Source: Neoceratodus forsteri
Lineage: Eukaryota > Chordata > Ceratodontiformes > Ceratodontidae
Assembly: GCA_016271365.2 (NCBI GenBank)
Contig: CM057456.1
Span: 167,851,501-167,915,500, forward strand
Direction of reading: 5' to 3'
Length of the DNA stretch: 64,000 nt
Below, in pieces: positions 31,200-44,045 of this stretch (position 1 is the first letter of the stretch; every line of letters begins with the position of its first letter). Position numbers and translations under genes: made by a program. The notes under the pieces were generated by a model. The model saw nothing but the letters and a program-made list of their open reading frames with translations, had not been told where the DNA came from and made no database searches.

Positions 31200-33000
31200 G
31201 AGGTGTTCATCCCTTGAACGGCAAAATGCATCTCTAAAAAAGAGATGGGCTTGCAGGCATTGGAGTTACAGAAAAAGGAACAGAAACTAGCGGAAGAGAC
31301 ACAGTCACTCCATGATGCCAATAACAGACTGTTGCACTGTACTGCTCAAGACACTGAATGTGAAATTTGTATGTTGAGAGATGATTGTGAAAGTTTGAAA
31401 TGTGGTAAGAAACAACATATTTGAATTATGTTTTGAGTGATACAAATGAAGGTTTGGGAGAGGAGAATGCTGAGTTGAAAGAGGGGTATCAGAGGTTGAA
31501 TCGTGAGGTAGACAAAGAACTTAGGGAAAATGTTGAATTGTGCACCACATATGGAGTGTTGCAGCGTGAGGTTGAAAAAGGTATTGAGCAGGGCACTGCA
31601 ACAGTTTGTCACAAGAGTGTAGAGAAAAGATGGCAAGGTTTTGCCATCAATAGGAGGTTCTTGCCAGCCATGTTAAGGCCATGAATGGGTTTCAGTATAT
31701 GCCCATTGATATTGCATCATCCAGCAATGATGACTCTGACTTTGATGATGAGGCATGCCATGTCACACACAAGTCTAAACCTCATGGTGGAGCAACTTCC
31801 ACCAGCCATCCCCAAGATTGAGACTACATCAGCATGCACTTGGCATCACCATGTCTACACAAACATGGCAGAAGCCACGTACACCACCAAGATGGTGGCC
31901 CCCATGACACAGGCAGAGGACCTGTATTCTGTGGTGTGCCGCCGATCACTCCTCTCACCAGAGGAGACACCATGGAGGTTCACAGCCTAATTCAAGAAGC
32001 TATCAGTAACATCACTGTATTGGAGAACCAAAGGAGAGACATCCACGTCCAAACTGACAAACTGTTCAGAGAAACAGTTGATCAAGACCATGTATACAAG
32101 GCAGTTGTTGACGCAGCAGTGGAAGCTGCTCTTGGAAATGCCATGGAGCATACTGAATTGAATGCAAGTATGCATGCTTCCAATCACCTACAGGTCGCTC
32201 ACTTTGTCCAGCAAATTGCCCAAAGTATCAGACAGATAGGCCCAACTGACAATCTCAGTTGCAATTTGGAGAAGGTGCAATCCCTCTGTGAGAAACTTTC
32301 TCTCCAACCTGAATACCAGGTTCAAATATTGCGACAGACGATCGTACTTACCTCTGGGCCAAACTCCCAGAGACAGTATGCAACTCAGAAACTCTCGTCT
32401 ATGACAACACTGCTGCGGCCCTCATAGCGCCAACTTACCGGGTGTCATTGGTGGCTCTTGGCCTACAAGGTTAAGCAGCTTACCATCAATGGTTACGGCT
32501 TGCATACTGCACTGGCAGAGGCCTAGCAGGGGAACTTGCAGACTGAGACCAAATGGAGTACAAGGATTTGTACATCTGGAACATGACTCCAGCCCTGTGG
32601 GACAAGATCGAGCTTAATGTTTACCTAAGTACTGATATCTTTTGTGAATATTCTCACCAAAATAGAGCATGCCTACCAGGTCTACCTCTGTAATCTTGCT
32701 TCCGATAAAACTAACAAGGTTGCCACAGCACAAGTGGCTGTAGTGCAGCCCACCCCCGATACACCTACCCACTACACCATGGAGGGTAACAACCAGAAAC
32801 TTGACACCCCTTCTGACAACAAGCAGTCACATAAGGGGAGGAGGACCAGAACTACAAAACAACAGAAACAGGGACAAGAGCAATTGGAAAAATCCAAACG
32901 CCCAACAGAATAACTACATCCACAAAGGTCCTACCTACTGAAGTCTCAACGAGAAAAATGAGACCCTCTGCAAATTGCTGGAGGAAATCCATGCTGAGGG
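31200..33000 (+). pseudogene. ERV gag region (broken)
   Basis: Position between leader and protease identifies this as gag. The segment 31421-31684 is rich in Glu, Leu and Arg with coiled-coil spacing (ENAELKEGYQRLNREVDKEL). The frame 31834-32427 (197 codons) has NLSCNLEKVQSLCEKLSLQP-type helical sequence, probably capsid. The frame 32644-32913 ends in a basic tract (SHKGRRTRTTKQQKQG), a plausible nucleocapsid. I see no Cys-Cys-His-Cys zinc knuckle. Frame shifts and stops separate all three. Confidence 0.6.
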
Positions 33001-33307
33001 AAGCCAAGGGCAAACGCACTATGGTGGCTCTTGCTCTGGCTGCTGGACAGCCATGCAGTCAGGGGAGCCTTTTTCTTGCCTCAGCTACCAAACAAACGAG
33101 CTGCTGAGGGAAATATCCTTTTGTAACATCAGTTACTAGTCAGACCAATGCAACAACTAAGGAGGAATCATGCGTGCATGTCATCGCAGGGCCTGTGACA
33201 TCACAAGCACATTTATATCCTGTGCAAGACATACAGGAGGCCTTGAAATATCCTGCAGGCCTCAGCTTCCAGGAACAGGATCATGATGAGGATTCTGAAA
33301 ATAATGA

Positions 33308-33690
33308 TTGACAATTACAGCCCCAGTTCAGATTATGAGTGACTTGACTGTTGACACAAACGGACAGCCCTGTGTAAAGCCCATGGTCGGGGGCCATCAA
33401 CTTACCATGCTTCTGGATTCTGGAGAAGCCATGTCTGTCCTCCATGATGAGGATCCAGTCTCATCTAACTGGTCTACCAGCTGGAAGACCAGTGCCCAGG
33501 GTGTAGATGATATCCAGCTACACATCTACCGATCAGTTCCTCTACTTGTGGTGGTAGGTCACCTCAGAACTGATTTTGTTTTTAACCGCATGGTCTTACA
33601 TCATCACCCCAGCATATTGGGAATTGACTTCCTAGCACTACACAGCTGTGTAGTGGACCTAGTCAGTTGGCTACTCCTTTAGATCAAATG
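33308..33690 (+). pseudogene. ERV aspartic protease
   Basis: Retropepsin: GGHQLTMLLDSGEAMSVL contains the active-site Asp-Ser-Gly at 33416-33424. The expected C-terminal box is present as HPSILGIDFLA near 33606-33640. The start codon is unclear because pro is usually read as part of a gag-pro-pol frame. The frame ends at 33680-33682. Confidence 0.8.
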
Positions 33691-33889
33691 ACAATGTCAT
33701 GCTGTCTCCATTCCAGACTCACATGTGGTGGCAGCCATCTCCTATAACAACAAGGAGTATGACATTATGGCCTTTTTCAAAAGTCATGACTGCTTTCTGA
33801 ACTTGCATCTCTGCTGCAAAAACATCTTGATGTGTTTGCTACCTACAAGCATGACTGTGGAAGCATGCACACTACCACTGAGATCACAG

Positions 33890-35092
33890 GGCCTAACCCT
33901 GTGAGGCAGAAGCAGTAACCATTCCCAGCTGAAGCCTTGCCATCATTGAGGGAGACCATCCAATCACTGCTTCAACAAGGAGTGATTAGGACCTGCCTCT
34001 CTACTGTTAATTCACCTATCTGGCCTGTGAAAAAGCCAAATGGAGCTTGGAGACTCACAACTGATTACAGGGAACTTTAATCAAGTTACCCCCAGTTGCA
34101 CCCCAATAGCAGCATCAACATCTGATGTGCTCAAGCTGTTGACACCTGACAAAAAGTGTTTCACAGTTCTTGACATCGCTAATGGGTTTTGGTCACTCTC
34201 ATTAGCACAGAAAAGCCAATATAAATTTGCTTTCACCTTTGATGGACACCAGTACACCTGGGCCTGTCTTCCCCAGGACTTCCACAACAGCCCTTCCCTT
34301 TTCCATCTCCACATGATGGATGCCCTATAGGGGTTTTACACACCCCAGTGTCTCCTGCAGTATGTGGATGACTTGCTCCTAACAATCACCATGAAGAAAG
34401 ATAATTTGGCCCTTCTAGACAAACTTCTGTCTCACCTTAAGAGAGCAGGCCTCAAGTGCAACCCCTCTAAAGCACAATTATGTGAAAAATAGGTCATCTT
34501 CCTTGATCTAAGTATCACAGACCAAGGCAGAAGCCCAGCTGTCAAGAAGATCCAGGGCTTGCAAGATCTGGCACTTCCTTCTAGTGTGGCAATACTCAGA
34601 TGCTTTTTAGGAATGGTAAACTACTCCAGGGATTTTATCCCAGACTTTGCCTTGAAGGCTGCTCCCTTGTATGAACTTCTGAAAAATGATGTCCAATGGA
34701 TATGTGGCCCAACTCACACTGAAGCTGTTGTGCAGCTCAAGCAGGCCTTAGCCTCAGCCCCAGCACTGATTAATCCTAACCCAAATCTCCCAATCAATTT
34801 GGAAACCTCCACTTCTGATGTAGCCACGTCTGCAGTGCTGGCGCAAAATTACAATGGGTACTACAGACCCATTGCCTATGCTTCTCAGATGCTGTCTCAA
34901 GTAGAGAGAAAGTATAGTCTCTGTGAAAGAACACTTTTTGCAACCTTCTGGGCTATCAAACATTTCTTGTATATCATTGGGTATTCACCTATTGTCTTGC
35001 ATACCTGTCACACCCCGACCAACTTTCTACTTTCAGACAAAGTAAAAGATGGTTCAGTTTCCAACACCAGACTTATCCACTGGTCTTAGCTT
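33890..35092 (+). pseudogene. ERV reverse transcriptase and connection domain
   Basis: Retroviral RT. The fingers read SPIWPVKKPNGAWRLTTDY (about 34013-34070), the palm FTVLDIANGFWSLSL (34159-34203) keeps its first Asp, and FAFTFDGHQYTWACLPQ follows. A TAG at 34328-34330 interrupts. The catalytic box QYVDDLLL is intact, with YVDD at 34361-34372. The connection segment 34559-35089 shows LGMVNYSRDFIPDFA, PIAYASQMLSQVERKY and CERTLFATFWAI. Several frameshifts separate the blocks. Confidence 0.85.
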
Positions 35093-35700
35093 TTGCAGGA
35101 CAGAGACATCAAAGTACTACCTTCAAAAATGCCATCCATCTTGGCCAATGGCATACTCTACACAGGTAAGCCCCATGACTGTGCACTCCAACCTCCTGAC
35201 TTACCTGAGCCGGGACCATTCTTGCCAGCTACACCAGATGTTCTACAAGATACCAGAATGTATCACGTCTTTACAGATGGCTCTGCCTCCTATGTGGAAG
35301 GAGAGCAGGTAGCAAGATTTGGTGTGCTCATATTAGATCAAGATGGCAAATTCAGGAGCATTTCCAGGAAATGCACTATTTCCTCACAGTATGCCAAATT
35401 GGCAGCTGTGGCCTGTGCTTTGGAGGTCATGCTCCATGGGACAAGGATGCCATCATCTTTGCAGACTCCAGCTGGGTCTGCTCATCCCTTACTGAGTTCC
35501 TACCATTCTGGGAGAAAAATAACTTTACATCCTCTGATGGCACACCTGTCAAATACAGGTGTCTGTGTATATACACACACCCTGACCCAACAGTATACTC
35601 AGAAACTGTACATCCACAAGTTAAAGGCTCACTGTAAAACTGACCCTTACCATGAATTCAATAATCAGGCAGACTCGCTAGCCAAAGCAGGGGCCTGAGT
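35093..35700 (+). pseudogene. ERV RNase H
   Basis: Retroviral RNase H: YHVFTDGSASYVEG (from about 35261) holds the first catalytic Asp. The position of the catalytic Glu reads YAKLAAVACALEV, with Lys in place of Glu. The third site, IIFADSSWV (near 35450), is in a shifted frame, and the final NNQADSLAKAG (near 35660-35695) returns to the first frame. The presence of both a connection domain and this RNase H is the retroviral rather than the Ty3 arrangement. Confidence 0.8.
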
Positions 35701-36620
35701 GGGGGAGACATGGACAATGACTCAACCAATAGCTATGGCAGCTATTTTCTTAGCTGCCAACACCAGGCAGAAACCAGTACCAGAACCTCCAATATACCTT
35801 TCTGCTGCACAGAAATCTGACCCAGAGCTAAAAAATGTGTTCAAATTCCTGAATAAAGGGATTGAACAGGCACTACCAGCTGGTGGTCCATATAAGAGAC
35901 ACTCTGACAACATACATTTGTCTAGTGATCAGAAACTCATCTCGTATCCGAAAGAGAATACAGGTAATAAATTGTGGGTTGCACCACAATTTTTGTGAAC
36001 TGAATTCATCCATGTGATTCATGATACCCCCACTGGTGAACAACAGGGGGCAGACAACACCCTCCAGACTCTTAAGCCATTATCTGGTGGCCTGGTATGG
36101 CCAAAGATGTAGAACACTATGTGGAAAACTGCATAGTGTGTGCTCAGAACAATCAAATGTCAGTGAAAAGAAATGCAAAATTGTTGCCACAAAGGCAATG
36201 GAATGTGATACAAATCAATTTCATTGGCCCCTTAACCAACTCCAGCAAGAACAACAAGTTTGCACTTGTCACAGATTTGTTTTCTATGTGGATGAAATCA
36301 TTTCCCACTAAGAATAACATGGCAAAGACAATTGCCAAGATCCTAGTGGATTAATTGTTCTCCAGGTGGGGCCTACCCCTAAAGGTAGACTCAGTTCAGG
36401 GAGCCAGTTTTACAGCTCGCTGATGAAGCAGGCACTCCAACTACTTGGAGTAGATCAGAAATTACATATCCCTTACCATCCTGAATCCTCAGGCCAGGTA
36501 GATAAAGCAAACTGAAGAATCAAACAGATGTTATGTCAATTCATCTATGACAATCCCAAGGACTGAGATTCCATCTTGCCACTACTACTGATGGCAATCA
36601 GGAGCACTCCTGCAGCAACT
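35700..36620 (+). pseudogene. ERV integrase
   Basis: The zinc module is seen as VEHYVENCIVCAQNN (36106-36150). The core starts with WNVIQINFIGPL, where the usual first Asp is Asn. The second site reads KVDSVQGASFTAR (near 36385-36420), keeping Asp. In the third, HPESSGQVDKAN (near 36478), Asp replaces the catalytic Glu and a stop follows. Two of three catalytic positions are therefore altered. The region 36620-37040 continues as a degenerate C-terminal domain (for example AVNQV-like sequence near 36950). Confidence 0.8.
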
Positions 36621-37119
36621 ATCCAGTGTACACCCTAAGAGATTATGACTGGCAGAGCCATGAGATTACCTGAGCACCTGTTGATTGATCTCACCCCTAC
36701 TGCAGATAGAGTATATGTGGATAAGTATGTTGAACAGCTTCAAGATGAAATTATGAAAACACACCTGTTCACTGCCAATCAAATGGGTAAAGCTCAACAA
36801 CAAGCCAAAGCTCATTTTGATTAGCATGTCAAAGAAGACAACTGGCAAGTTGGAGGTCAAGTCATGCTTCTGCAGTACAGACAACCAACTCATTCATTTG
36901 CCAGCTAATGGGATGGCCCATACCCCATTGTCAACAAACTCAGTACTGCTGTCAATCAGGTCTGAGTTAAACAGCAAAAACAGACCACCAACAAGTGGTT
37001 CCATGCTAATCAGCTCAAGTTGTATGAAGATGACTAATTACTTTTCCTAACCCATTTAGGGCAGATTAGTATCCTCACTTAACAATCCTTTTCTGTTTTC
37101 TTTCGGGTACACTGGCAAG

Positions 37120-38736
37120 ATGGCTATCTTGCTCCTACTCATCCTGGTGGGACTACTTTCTCTGACTGACTCTCAGAACAAACCCCTATCGACTGCACAC
37201 AAACAATGTGTAGAACACTACCTGAATGCCATGGTAGTAGCTCCAGATATATCCTCATTGCAGATACAATGGGAAACCAATTTTAATGGTTACACACTTC
37301 CTGTAGCTCGTCTATCCAAATGTACATTCCACGGATGGCCCAACACAGATATTGCACAGAATGGTACACTTTCCATTTGACAGACTTCTTCTAGACATAC
37401 TGGTAATTATAACTTGATTGCTTTAATAAATCCTACCTTTTGTGATCGCCTCATCTCTGAGGAGACACATGCTTTTTGTCTTCATAACTATGTAGCTACT
37501 GAACCTCTTTTTATTTCTGTAGTCCCACCCACCAAAGAAGAAATGATTGACTGCCCTCCCCAGGAGGTTGATCCTCCTAGTGGTTTGACTGCCACTTCCC
37601 TTCCTGGTGCCTTGTTTAATAATGTACAGTTTATGCATGTCCCAGTTATTTTCAGTCTTATACATTGGAATATGGCTGAGATTGGTCTCTGTCATATGAC
37701 CAATACTTCTAAATGTTTCAGTATGATGCTTGCAGACATTGTAGCTGCTTACCAAACACACAAAAGTGATCCAATTAGTGGACCTCATACCACTGATCAT
37801 GTAGGAGTTTTTAGACCTGCACCCAATGCTAAAGCTAGACCATGCACTAGAAGTGACACTGCAGATGTTACTGGTGCAGCAGGCATCGTTTCTGGGCTTT
37901 TTGGCTCAGGCATGTCTATCTGAAATAGAGCCGATATAGCTGCTAATAAAGCACAAACACTTAATTTTTAGCAAGTGGTTAAAAATGATATATTACCCCC
38001 ACTGTTACATGGTGTAGATGGTTTAAGTAATGAAGAATGTTTTAGTGTATATAACATGCAGGAAATTGCCAACACGTTCAATGATACTAAAAATAAGATT
38101 AATGAACTGATTTTTCAAAATAATGAGACAGACAAGCAACATATTGCCCATGAACTTCTATGCTCTACCCATGGTTCTTACATAATAGCCACTGTTAACA
38201 ATCTCTTTAGGGACTTAGACACAGGACACATCCCAAATATTATTCATGATAGAAGCATGGCTAAATGATATTTTCCTCATTGCAAAGTGAATGGCTACAG
38301 TACTATGTGTATGCCAAATTCTGTTAATTTTCTATGTCTACTGCTAGAAATCTTGGGTATGTCTCACAATATCCTAATAAAGCTCCTTTCTACTTTACTA
38401 AGAAATGCTCAATCCTTGACAATATGTTCATTACTTTCACAGTGTCACTACCCCGCTTTGATCCACAAACTTCTGTTTTTGATAAACTTGCTGCTATTAA
38501 TTCCATCAGACATCTTGATAACAACATTTACTGAGAAAGAACTGACCTTCCCTTCTTATTGGTCCACCACTCTGTTCTCCAAGCCTGGGTGGCACCCTAC
38601 ATGAATTGTTGAACCAAGAAGGGATATTACTACTTGTACAGCTGTGACGTCTTCAATATTGTGAAATCTGTATATGGATATTCTCCGGAACATCTTGACG
38701 GGGCATTTACATTGGATGATGATTTGCCGTTCAATC
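37120..38736 (+). pseudogene. ERV envelope, surface and ectodomain part
   Basis: The frame 37120-37380 begins with a hydrophobic signal-peptide-like run (MAILLLLILVGLLSL). After a stop the surface region continues at 37414-37923 with several cysteines. A Gly/Ala-rich hydrophobic stretch (VTGAAGIVSGLFGSG, near 37866-37912) looks like a fusion peptide at the start of the transmembrane subunit. The frame 37975-38268 is a helical ectodomain, and decayed sequence continues to about 38736, where an L1 insertion cuts it. Stops occur at 37378, 37921 and elsewhere. It cannot make an envelope protein. Confidence 0.7.
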
Positions 38737-39224
38737 TTTTTTTTTTTTTTGCAATTGAATTTATTTAATTTTCTATTTGAAAAATCTTCAATATACTCCA
38801 CAAAAAAAAACTCTTACATATATCTGCTTAGTTTTTACACATACATGCTCGATAGATAAAGAATAAAAGGAAGCTATAAAATAAAACACTCACCATCCTC
38901 CTGTCCCTCATCCAATACCCAGGCATGTCTTTATTTACTAACTAAGCCATAGATTGTGTAAGACAGGGTTTGGCACAGTTCCTACAGAGCACAATTGCAG
39001 GTTCTAATAAGGTAAGAATGCTATACTAAAACAAAGGTGTGGGGAGAAAGTAATTAGAAATGAGAGGAAGGAAGGTTTTAATATCCAAACGTATTCCGTA
39101 GGAAGGAAAAAAAGGAGTTCCAGCATCTCTGAAAAGTCTTCCAGGAATGGGTGCCATTAGCTGCACACCGTTCTGCATTTAAAGCAGTGAGAAATTCTAC
39201 CCACCACTCACTAAATGATGGTTC

Positions 39225-40252
39225 TCAGTTGTCCACCCAGTGTCTTAGGATTAGCAACATAGTAACTAGGGAAACTGTAGCAAATTGCACTTTTTGGGGG
39301 AATGTGGGAATAGATGAATGGTCTCCCAGAATACAGGTATCCTCTGTGAAATATGGGGTTAACTTTGGGTAAGGTGTAGTATTTCTTTTCACCGCTTCCC
39401 AGAATTTGAAGATCTTAGGACAAGTCCACAATTTGTGGTATAAATTTGCATTAACAGATCTACAATCCTTACAGATAGGGGACGATAAGTGTCCCATCTT
39501 ATATAGTTTGCTGGGTGTGTAGTAAATATTATGTAATATATTAAACTGAATATTCCAGAGACGGTCTTGTTTTATCAAAGTATATATGCCTGTCCAGATT
39601 CTTCTCCATGAGTTGTTAGAAAAGCATTTGGACAGATTATGTTTCCAGTAATCAGCCACTTGAGATGGATTATTCCAAGTTATTTATCAGTTCATGGTAT
39701 AGTTTAGAAACGGTTTTGTTTTGAAGCAATAGTGAATAATGAAGCCAAGAATAAACCTGCTTTGTTCGACCATGGTGGGTTGCCTAAGAAATCCTTTATA
39801 CAGTGACGGATTTGTGAAAGAAAAAACAGGTACTTCAGTGGAGTAGCAAATTTCACCTGCAGTGTCAATATTGAGAGAATGGATTGCCCTTGGATGAAAT
39901 CTGCTAGGTTCGGATCAGGGTGGGGCCATCCACCACTTGGAATGATACATTCACCAGCTATCTTCAAATTCAGGTTATTAAATAAGGGCTGTGTGATGTC
40001 TTTCCTAGGCAGAATTTGTGTGAAGGCACACAATTGTTGAAATACTTTCCTGTCCCACCAAATTGGGGAATCCCATAATTCTGGGGGCACCTTAGACCAG
40101 GGAGTATATAAAATAGCTGGCAAATAAACTTTATGGCATTGCGCTTTGCTCAGGTCGAGAGAGACCCAATCTGGGTGAGAAGAGAGGTTTCCACTAAGGC
40201 CTGACCAGTACAAAAACCTATTTGCATGAATGGATAGATAATACTTTTGCAT
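39225..40252 (-). pseudogene. L1 ORF2 C-terminal region with Cys/His knuckle
   Basis: Two frames (40252-39704 and 39659-39225) give the region after RT: SIHANRFLYWSGL, then AQCHKVYLPAILYTPWS, and finally ICKDCRSVNANLYHKLWTC. The last is the C-x2-C-xn-H-x4-C knuckle of L1-clade ORF2 and is intact here. The other L1 in this window has Tyr in place of its second Cys. A stop or shift near 39680 separates the frames. Confidence 0.8.
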
Positions 40253-40404
40253 ATATTTTCACATCTACATTAAGCAATGAAATTGGTCTGTAGTTGCCAA
40301 TCATAGTTGGATCCTTCCCAGGTTTGGGGAGAAGAATTATTCTTGCTTCAAATAGTGAGGGGTCTGTAACTAGTGATGTTTTCCAGTAACTAAATAGAAG
40401 TCTG
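40253..40404 (-). repeat. Roughly 150-bp duplicate of RT segment 41376-41525
   Basis: The stretch repeats 41376-41525 with few mismatches; it encodes RIILLPKPGKDP and NYRPISLLNVDVKIYAKV. It interrupts a later part of the same gene. Sequence before it (ending CTCCCAGACTTC on the reverse strand) joins naturally to sequence after it (TATTATCTATCC), giving LPDFYYLSIHAN. Confidence 0.8.
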
Positions 40405-41580
40405 GGAGTTGCAGTCCATCTTGGGCTTTGGGGGGGATACATTTCTAATATGCCTATCTAGGGGCTTTTCCCTTCTAAATGAAATCAGAGCACATCCTTT
40501 GGATTGCTAAGAAATAAGATTTAGGAAGATATACATTAAGATTGTACAGGGGGTAAAAACATTTATTCAGTATAGCCATTTTTAAGACGTTAGCTCTGCC
40601 CCAGAAGGATAGTGGCAATTTTCGCCACCTACTTAAATCTTCTTTTGTTGACTTCAGGAATGGGTCAAAATTAAGCTTTAAGTTTCTCTACCTCTTTGGT
40701 GATTTTAATTCCTAAATACAGTCTAGCTATGTTTTCCCACTACAATCATAAGGCTTTAACCTGATTTATTTTCACTAAAGCTGACAAGAGATATACTGTT
40801 GTTTTATTTATGTTAAGTTTATAACCAGAAAATTCAGTGAATTGAGTAATAATTTGAAGTGCTATACAGAGAAACTGGTTACAGTTAGACAGATGGAGGA
40901 GTAAGTCATCTGCAAAAAGGGATAATTTAAATTCTAGATTGCCTACTTTTATGCCCCTTGCTTCCCTTTCTTGATTAAGCACTCGTGCGAGTGGTTCAAT
41001 GTACAAATTGAATAAGTACAGGGATAGGGGGAATCCCTGTCTGGTACACTACACAATGGGAAGGGATCTGATAAATGGTTATTACACATTATCCTGGCAG
41101 ATGGGCATTGGCAGAGGGTATGGATATGATTAATGAAAATGTCAGGGAAGCCAGATTTTTTAAGGGCTAGAAACAAATATGGCCAAGTCACTCTATCAAA
41201 AGCCTTCTCCTCATCCAGACACCAAGGCTACTTCAAGGATAGGCTCTCTGGATGTAGCAAGAAGGAGGCAGAGCTTGTGAAAATGATTAGCAGAAGAACC
41301 TCCTGCTACAAATCCAGTTTGCTCTTGTCCCAAAAGTCCAGTCCATACTTTCGCTATTCTATTAGCTAAAACTTTTGCATATATTTTCACATCTACATTA
41401 AGCAATGAAATTAGTCTGTAGTTACCAATCATAATTGGATCCTTCCCAGGTTTGGGGAGAAGAATTATTCTTGCTTCAAATAGTGAGGAGTCTATAACTA
41501 GAGATGTTTCCCAGTAATTAAATAGCTGCTGTAGCAATGGAATAATTTGGTCCTTAAAAGTTTTGTAATAAAGACAAGAA
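40404..41580 (-). pseudogene. L1 ORF2 reverse transcriptase (broken)
   Basis: On the reverse strand 41537-41211 is the fingers region (IILLPKPGKDPIMIGNYRLI) with a QTGFVAGG block. 41191-40949 carries the palm C-side (FINHIHTLCQCPSARIMCNN). 41006-40746 carries KLSLFADDLLLHLS with intact FADD at 40905-40916. The thumb follows at 40600-40440 (SDFIWKGKSPLDRHI). The AFD palm block lies near 41200, damaged by a frameshift. Confidence 0.8.
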
Positions 41581-42216
41581 AACCAATCTGGGTCAGGTGC
41601 TTTCTCAGGTTTTAGAGGATGAATGGCTTGAGAAATTTCCTCGGTAGAAATATGGTCAATTAATAGGGATTGCTGCTCTCTAGATAAGGGGGGAAGGGAA
41701 GCTCAATGCAAAACTTCTTGCATTTTTGACTTTGGAAGGTAGCTAAAGGGGGAGATGAATCTAGAGAATGATAACATTCTCAGAAGGACTGCAGCATCTC
41801 TTTAGGATTTGTAAAAAGAATTCCCATTTAGGAGATTTTCGATAGCTGTAATCCATTTTGCTGCTGAGTGCTGCTTCAGTTGCCAGCCAAGCAGCTTATC
41901 CATTTTGCTACCCTGTCTTATATAGGTGGCTTTGGTAAGGGATGCTGCTTTATCGACTATCTAAAGCTGAATGCTTGAGTAATATGACCTTAAGAGGGTA
42001 AGTTCTTGTTGTTCTGTATTAGTTAAGTTGTCTATCCCTTTAACCTCAAGATCCCGAATCCTTTCTAAACATAAAGTGAGGTGAAATTGCTCTTTTTGTC
42101 TTTGTTACTGTCTCAATATGAATGAGTTCACCTCTACAAGTGGATTTTAAAGCTGCCGATACCATATCTGTTGAGGGGATAGAATTTAGATTATGCAATA
42201 TGGAGTGTTGAAGAAA

Positions 42217-42960
42217 TTATTTAAAATGCAAAGTAATCTGGAAATCTTTTAGTAAAGTGGTATTAAGAGACCAAGTATGATGTCTAAGAGGAGTAGTTGG
42301 GAGGTCTAGAGTAACAGCTATAAGGGAGAGGTCAGAAATTACATGTTCGTAAATCTGAGAAAAGGCGCTAATTGTTGGCTTATCAAAAAAAAAATCCAAA
42401 TGGAAATAATTTTTATGCACTGGTGAATAAAAGATAAAATCCTTAGTTAAGGGCCTAGCAAGTCTCTAGGAGTCAATCATACCTAAGGAGGATATTAATT
42501 CACTTAAAGTCCTTAGTCCTGACGATGCCCAAAGACTCGTGCAGTATGTTCGGTCTAGGCCACTCGACTGTATAATATTCCAGTCACCACCCAGTATGGT
42601 AGGATATTGTGAGAAAGGTGCTAAAACTGAAGCTAAATGAGTAAAAAAAGATGGGGTCTCTATGTTTGGACCATAAATGGATCCCAACACTACATCTATA
42701 TTGCCTAACTTACCGTGGACTACCACATAACGGCCCTCTGGATCGCTGATTGTTGAGACAGTCATGAAATGCAATCCATTTGCAACAAGTATTGCTACTC
42801 CATGCTTACAAGAGTTAAGGCCAGCACCATAAAACTGGCCCACCCAGCGTTTACAGAGGAAGCCTAACTGATCAGATGTAAATGGGTTTCTTGAAGGAAT
42901 ACTATTTTAGGGTTGTATCTTGCCAAGTGGTTAAGCACAACATATTTTCTGGTATTGTCC
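42217..42960 (-). pseudogene. L1 ORF2 endonuclease (partial)
   Basis: The frame 42843-42466 reads HGVAILVANGLHF, VVVHGKLGNIDVVLGSIYGP and LGGDWNIIQSSGLDRT, the apurinic-type endonuclease of L1 ORF2. The frame 42420-42217 holds YEHVISDLSLIAVTL, where the catalytic Ser-Asp-His reads Ser-Asp-Leu. The upstream part to about 42960 is readable with frame changes. Confidence 0.75.
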
Positions 42961-43537
42961 CTTCCACCCTTTAAATTCCATGAAAGAGCTGTTACTCTAG
43001 TTACCATGCATAGTTAAATTTACATATTAACCTGTCTTACCCTTTATTGAGACCGTGGCAAATCCCATCCCCCCTCCCCATTTCAAATTCCCTCTTAATA
43101 TCCCAAAACAACTGCCTAACCCAGGAAGAAAAGATTATAACTATGCAACTATTTACAAACATCATAACCAGGACCCTAGGCCCACTCCTTATGTTACGGT
43201 CCATAACACTCTTCAGGGGGTGGGGGGGCTCCATCTACCCATGGAACTATCTATCACCGGTATAATAGATGTCAGTACCAATAGGAATAACAAGAAAACA
43301 GCCAGTATCCCTGACTAGAGTTTAGATTAACAGGAATGAAAAACTAATGACATTTAAATAATGTTTTCTCTTTTTTTCTTAGTAACCTCATATAATATAA
43401 GTAGTATCCTAGTGATGAAGTAATATCTAGGATTCAATTCAGAAATTAAATTTTACCTCGCTCTAACCATTATATTTATTGTTACTCGTAACTTTACTAG
43501 TATATTCTATTATGATTACTAATAAAGCAGGTTGCAG

Positions 43538-44045
43538 GGGCCGGCCCAGTTGTGCAGAGGGCTAAGGCACTGGACATCTCACCTCTCTGCATGCAGGTGA
43601 CCAGAGTTTGTGAACTAGCCTGGGTCATTGGAGGTTATCATGGGGGGGAGGGCAGAGCTGGATGGAGCTGCTGATAAGCAGCTGTCCGCTCAAGGGAGGT
43701 GATATGGCATCCCTTGCTCACAGTTGCCCCCCTGGTGGAGGCCAAGAGGCTGCGTAAACAGGGTACTGGCGATAGGCCAATGGGGTGGGTGGAGGAGGGT
43801 CGTTACCAGGACTGTAAGGTACATGCGTTCCTCCACACACATACATCCTTATCCTGGGCCTTCAGGTAAAAATAAGGAGAAAATGCGTGAAAAAAAACTG
43901 GCAGCAGGATGGTGACTGACTCTCCGCAGGCACCACTCCTGGACTGGGCATAAAGTAAGACACAGTAATTCTGGGGGATGGAGCTGGGGGTTCCGGTCAG
44001 ATGGGGGACATACGTGGAGGAATATAAAGCCTTGTACAAACAAAA
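43538..44045 (+). mobile_element. tRNA-derived SINE inserted in the L1 (508 bp)
   Basis: Exact 16-bp direct repeats ATAAAGCAGGTTGCAG flank it (43522-43537 and 44046-44061). The head resembles a tRNA: GGGCCGGCCCAGTTGTGCAG, then AGGGCTAAGGCACTGGAC (box A-like) and GTGACCAGAGTTTGTGAACT (box B-like). A unique body follows, then an A-rich end (ACAAACAAAA). It sits in the spacer between ORF1 and ORF2 of the L1, on the opposite strand. Confidence 0.88.
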
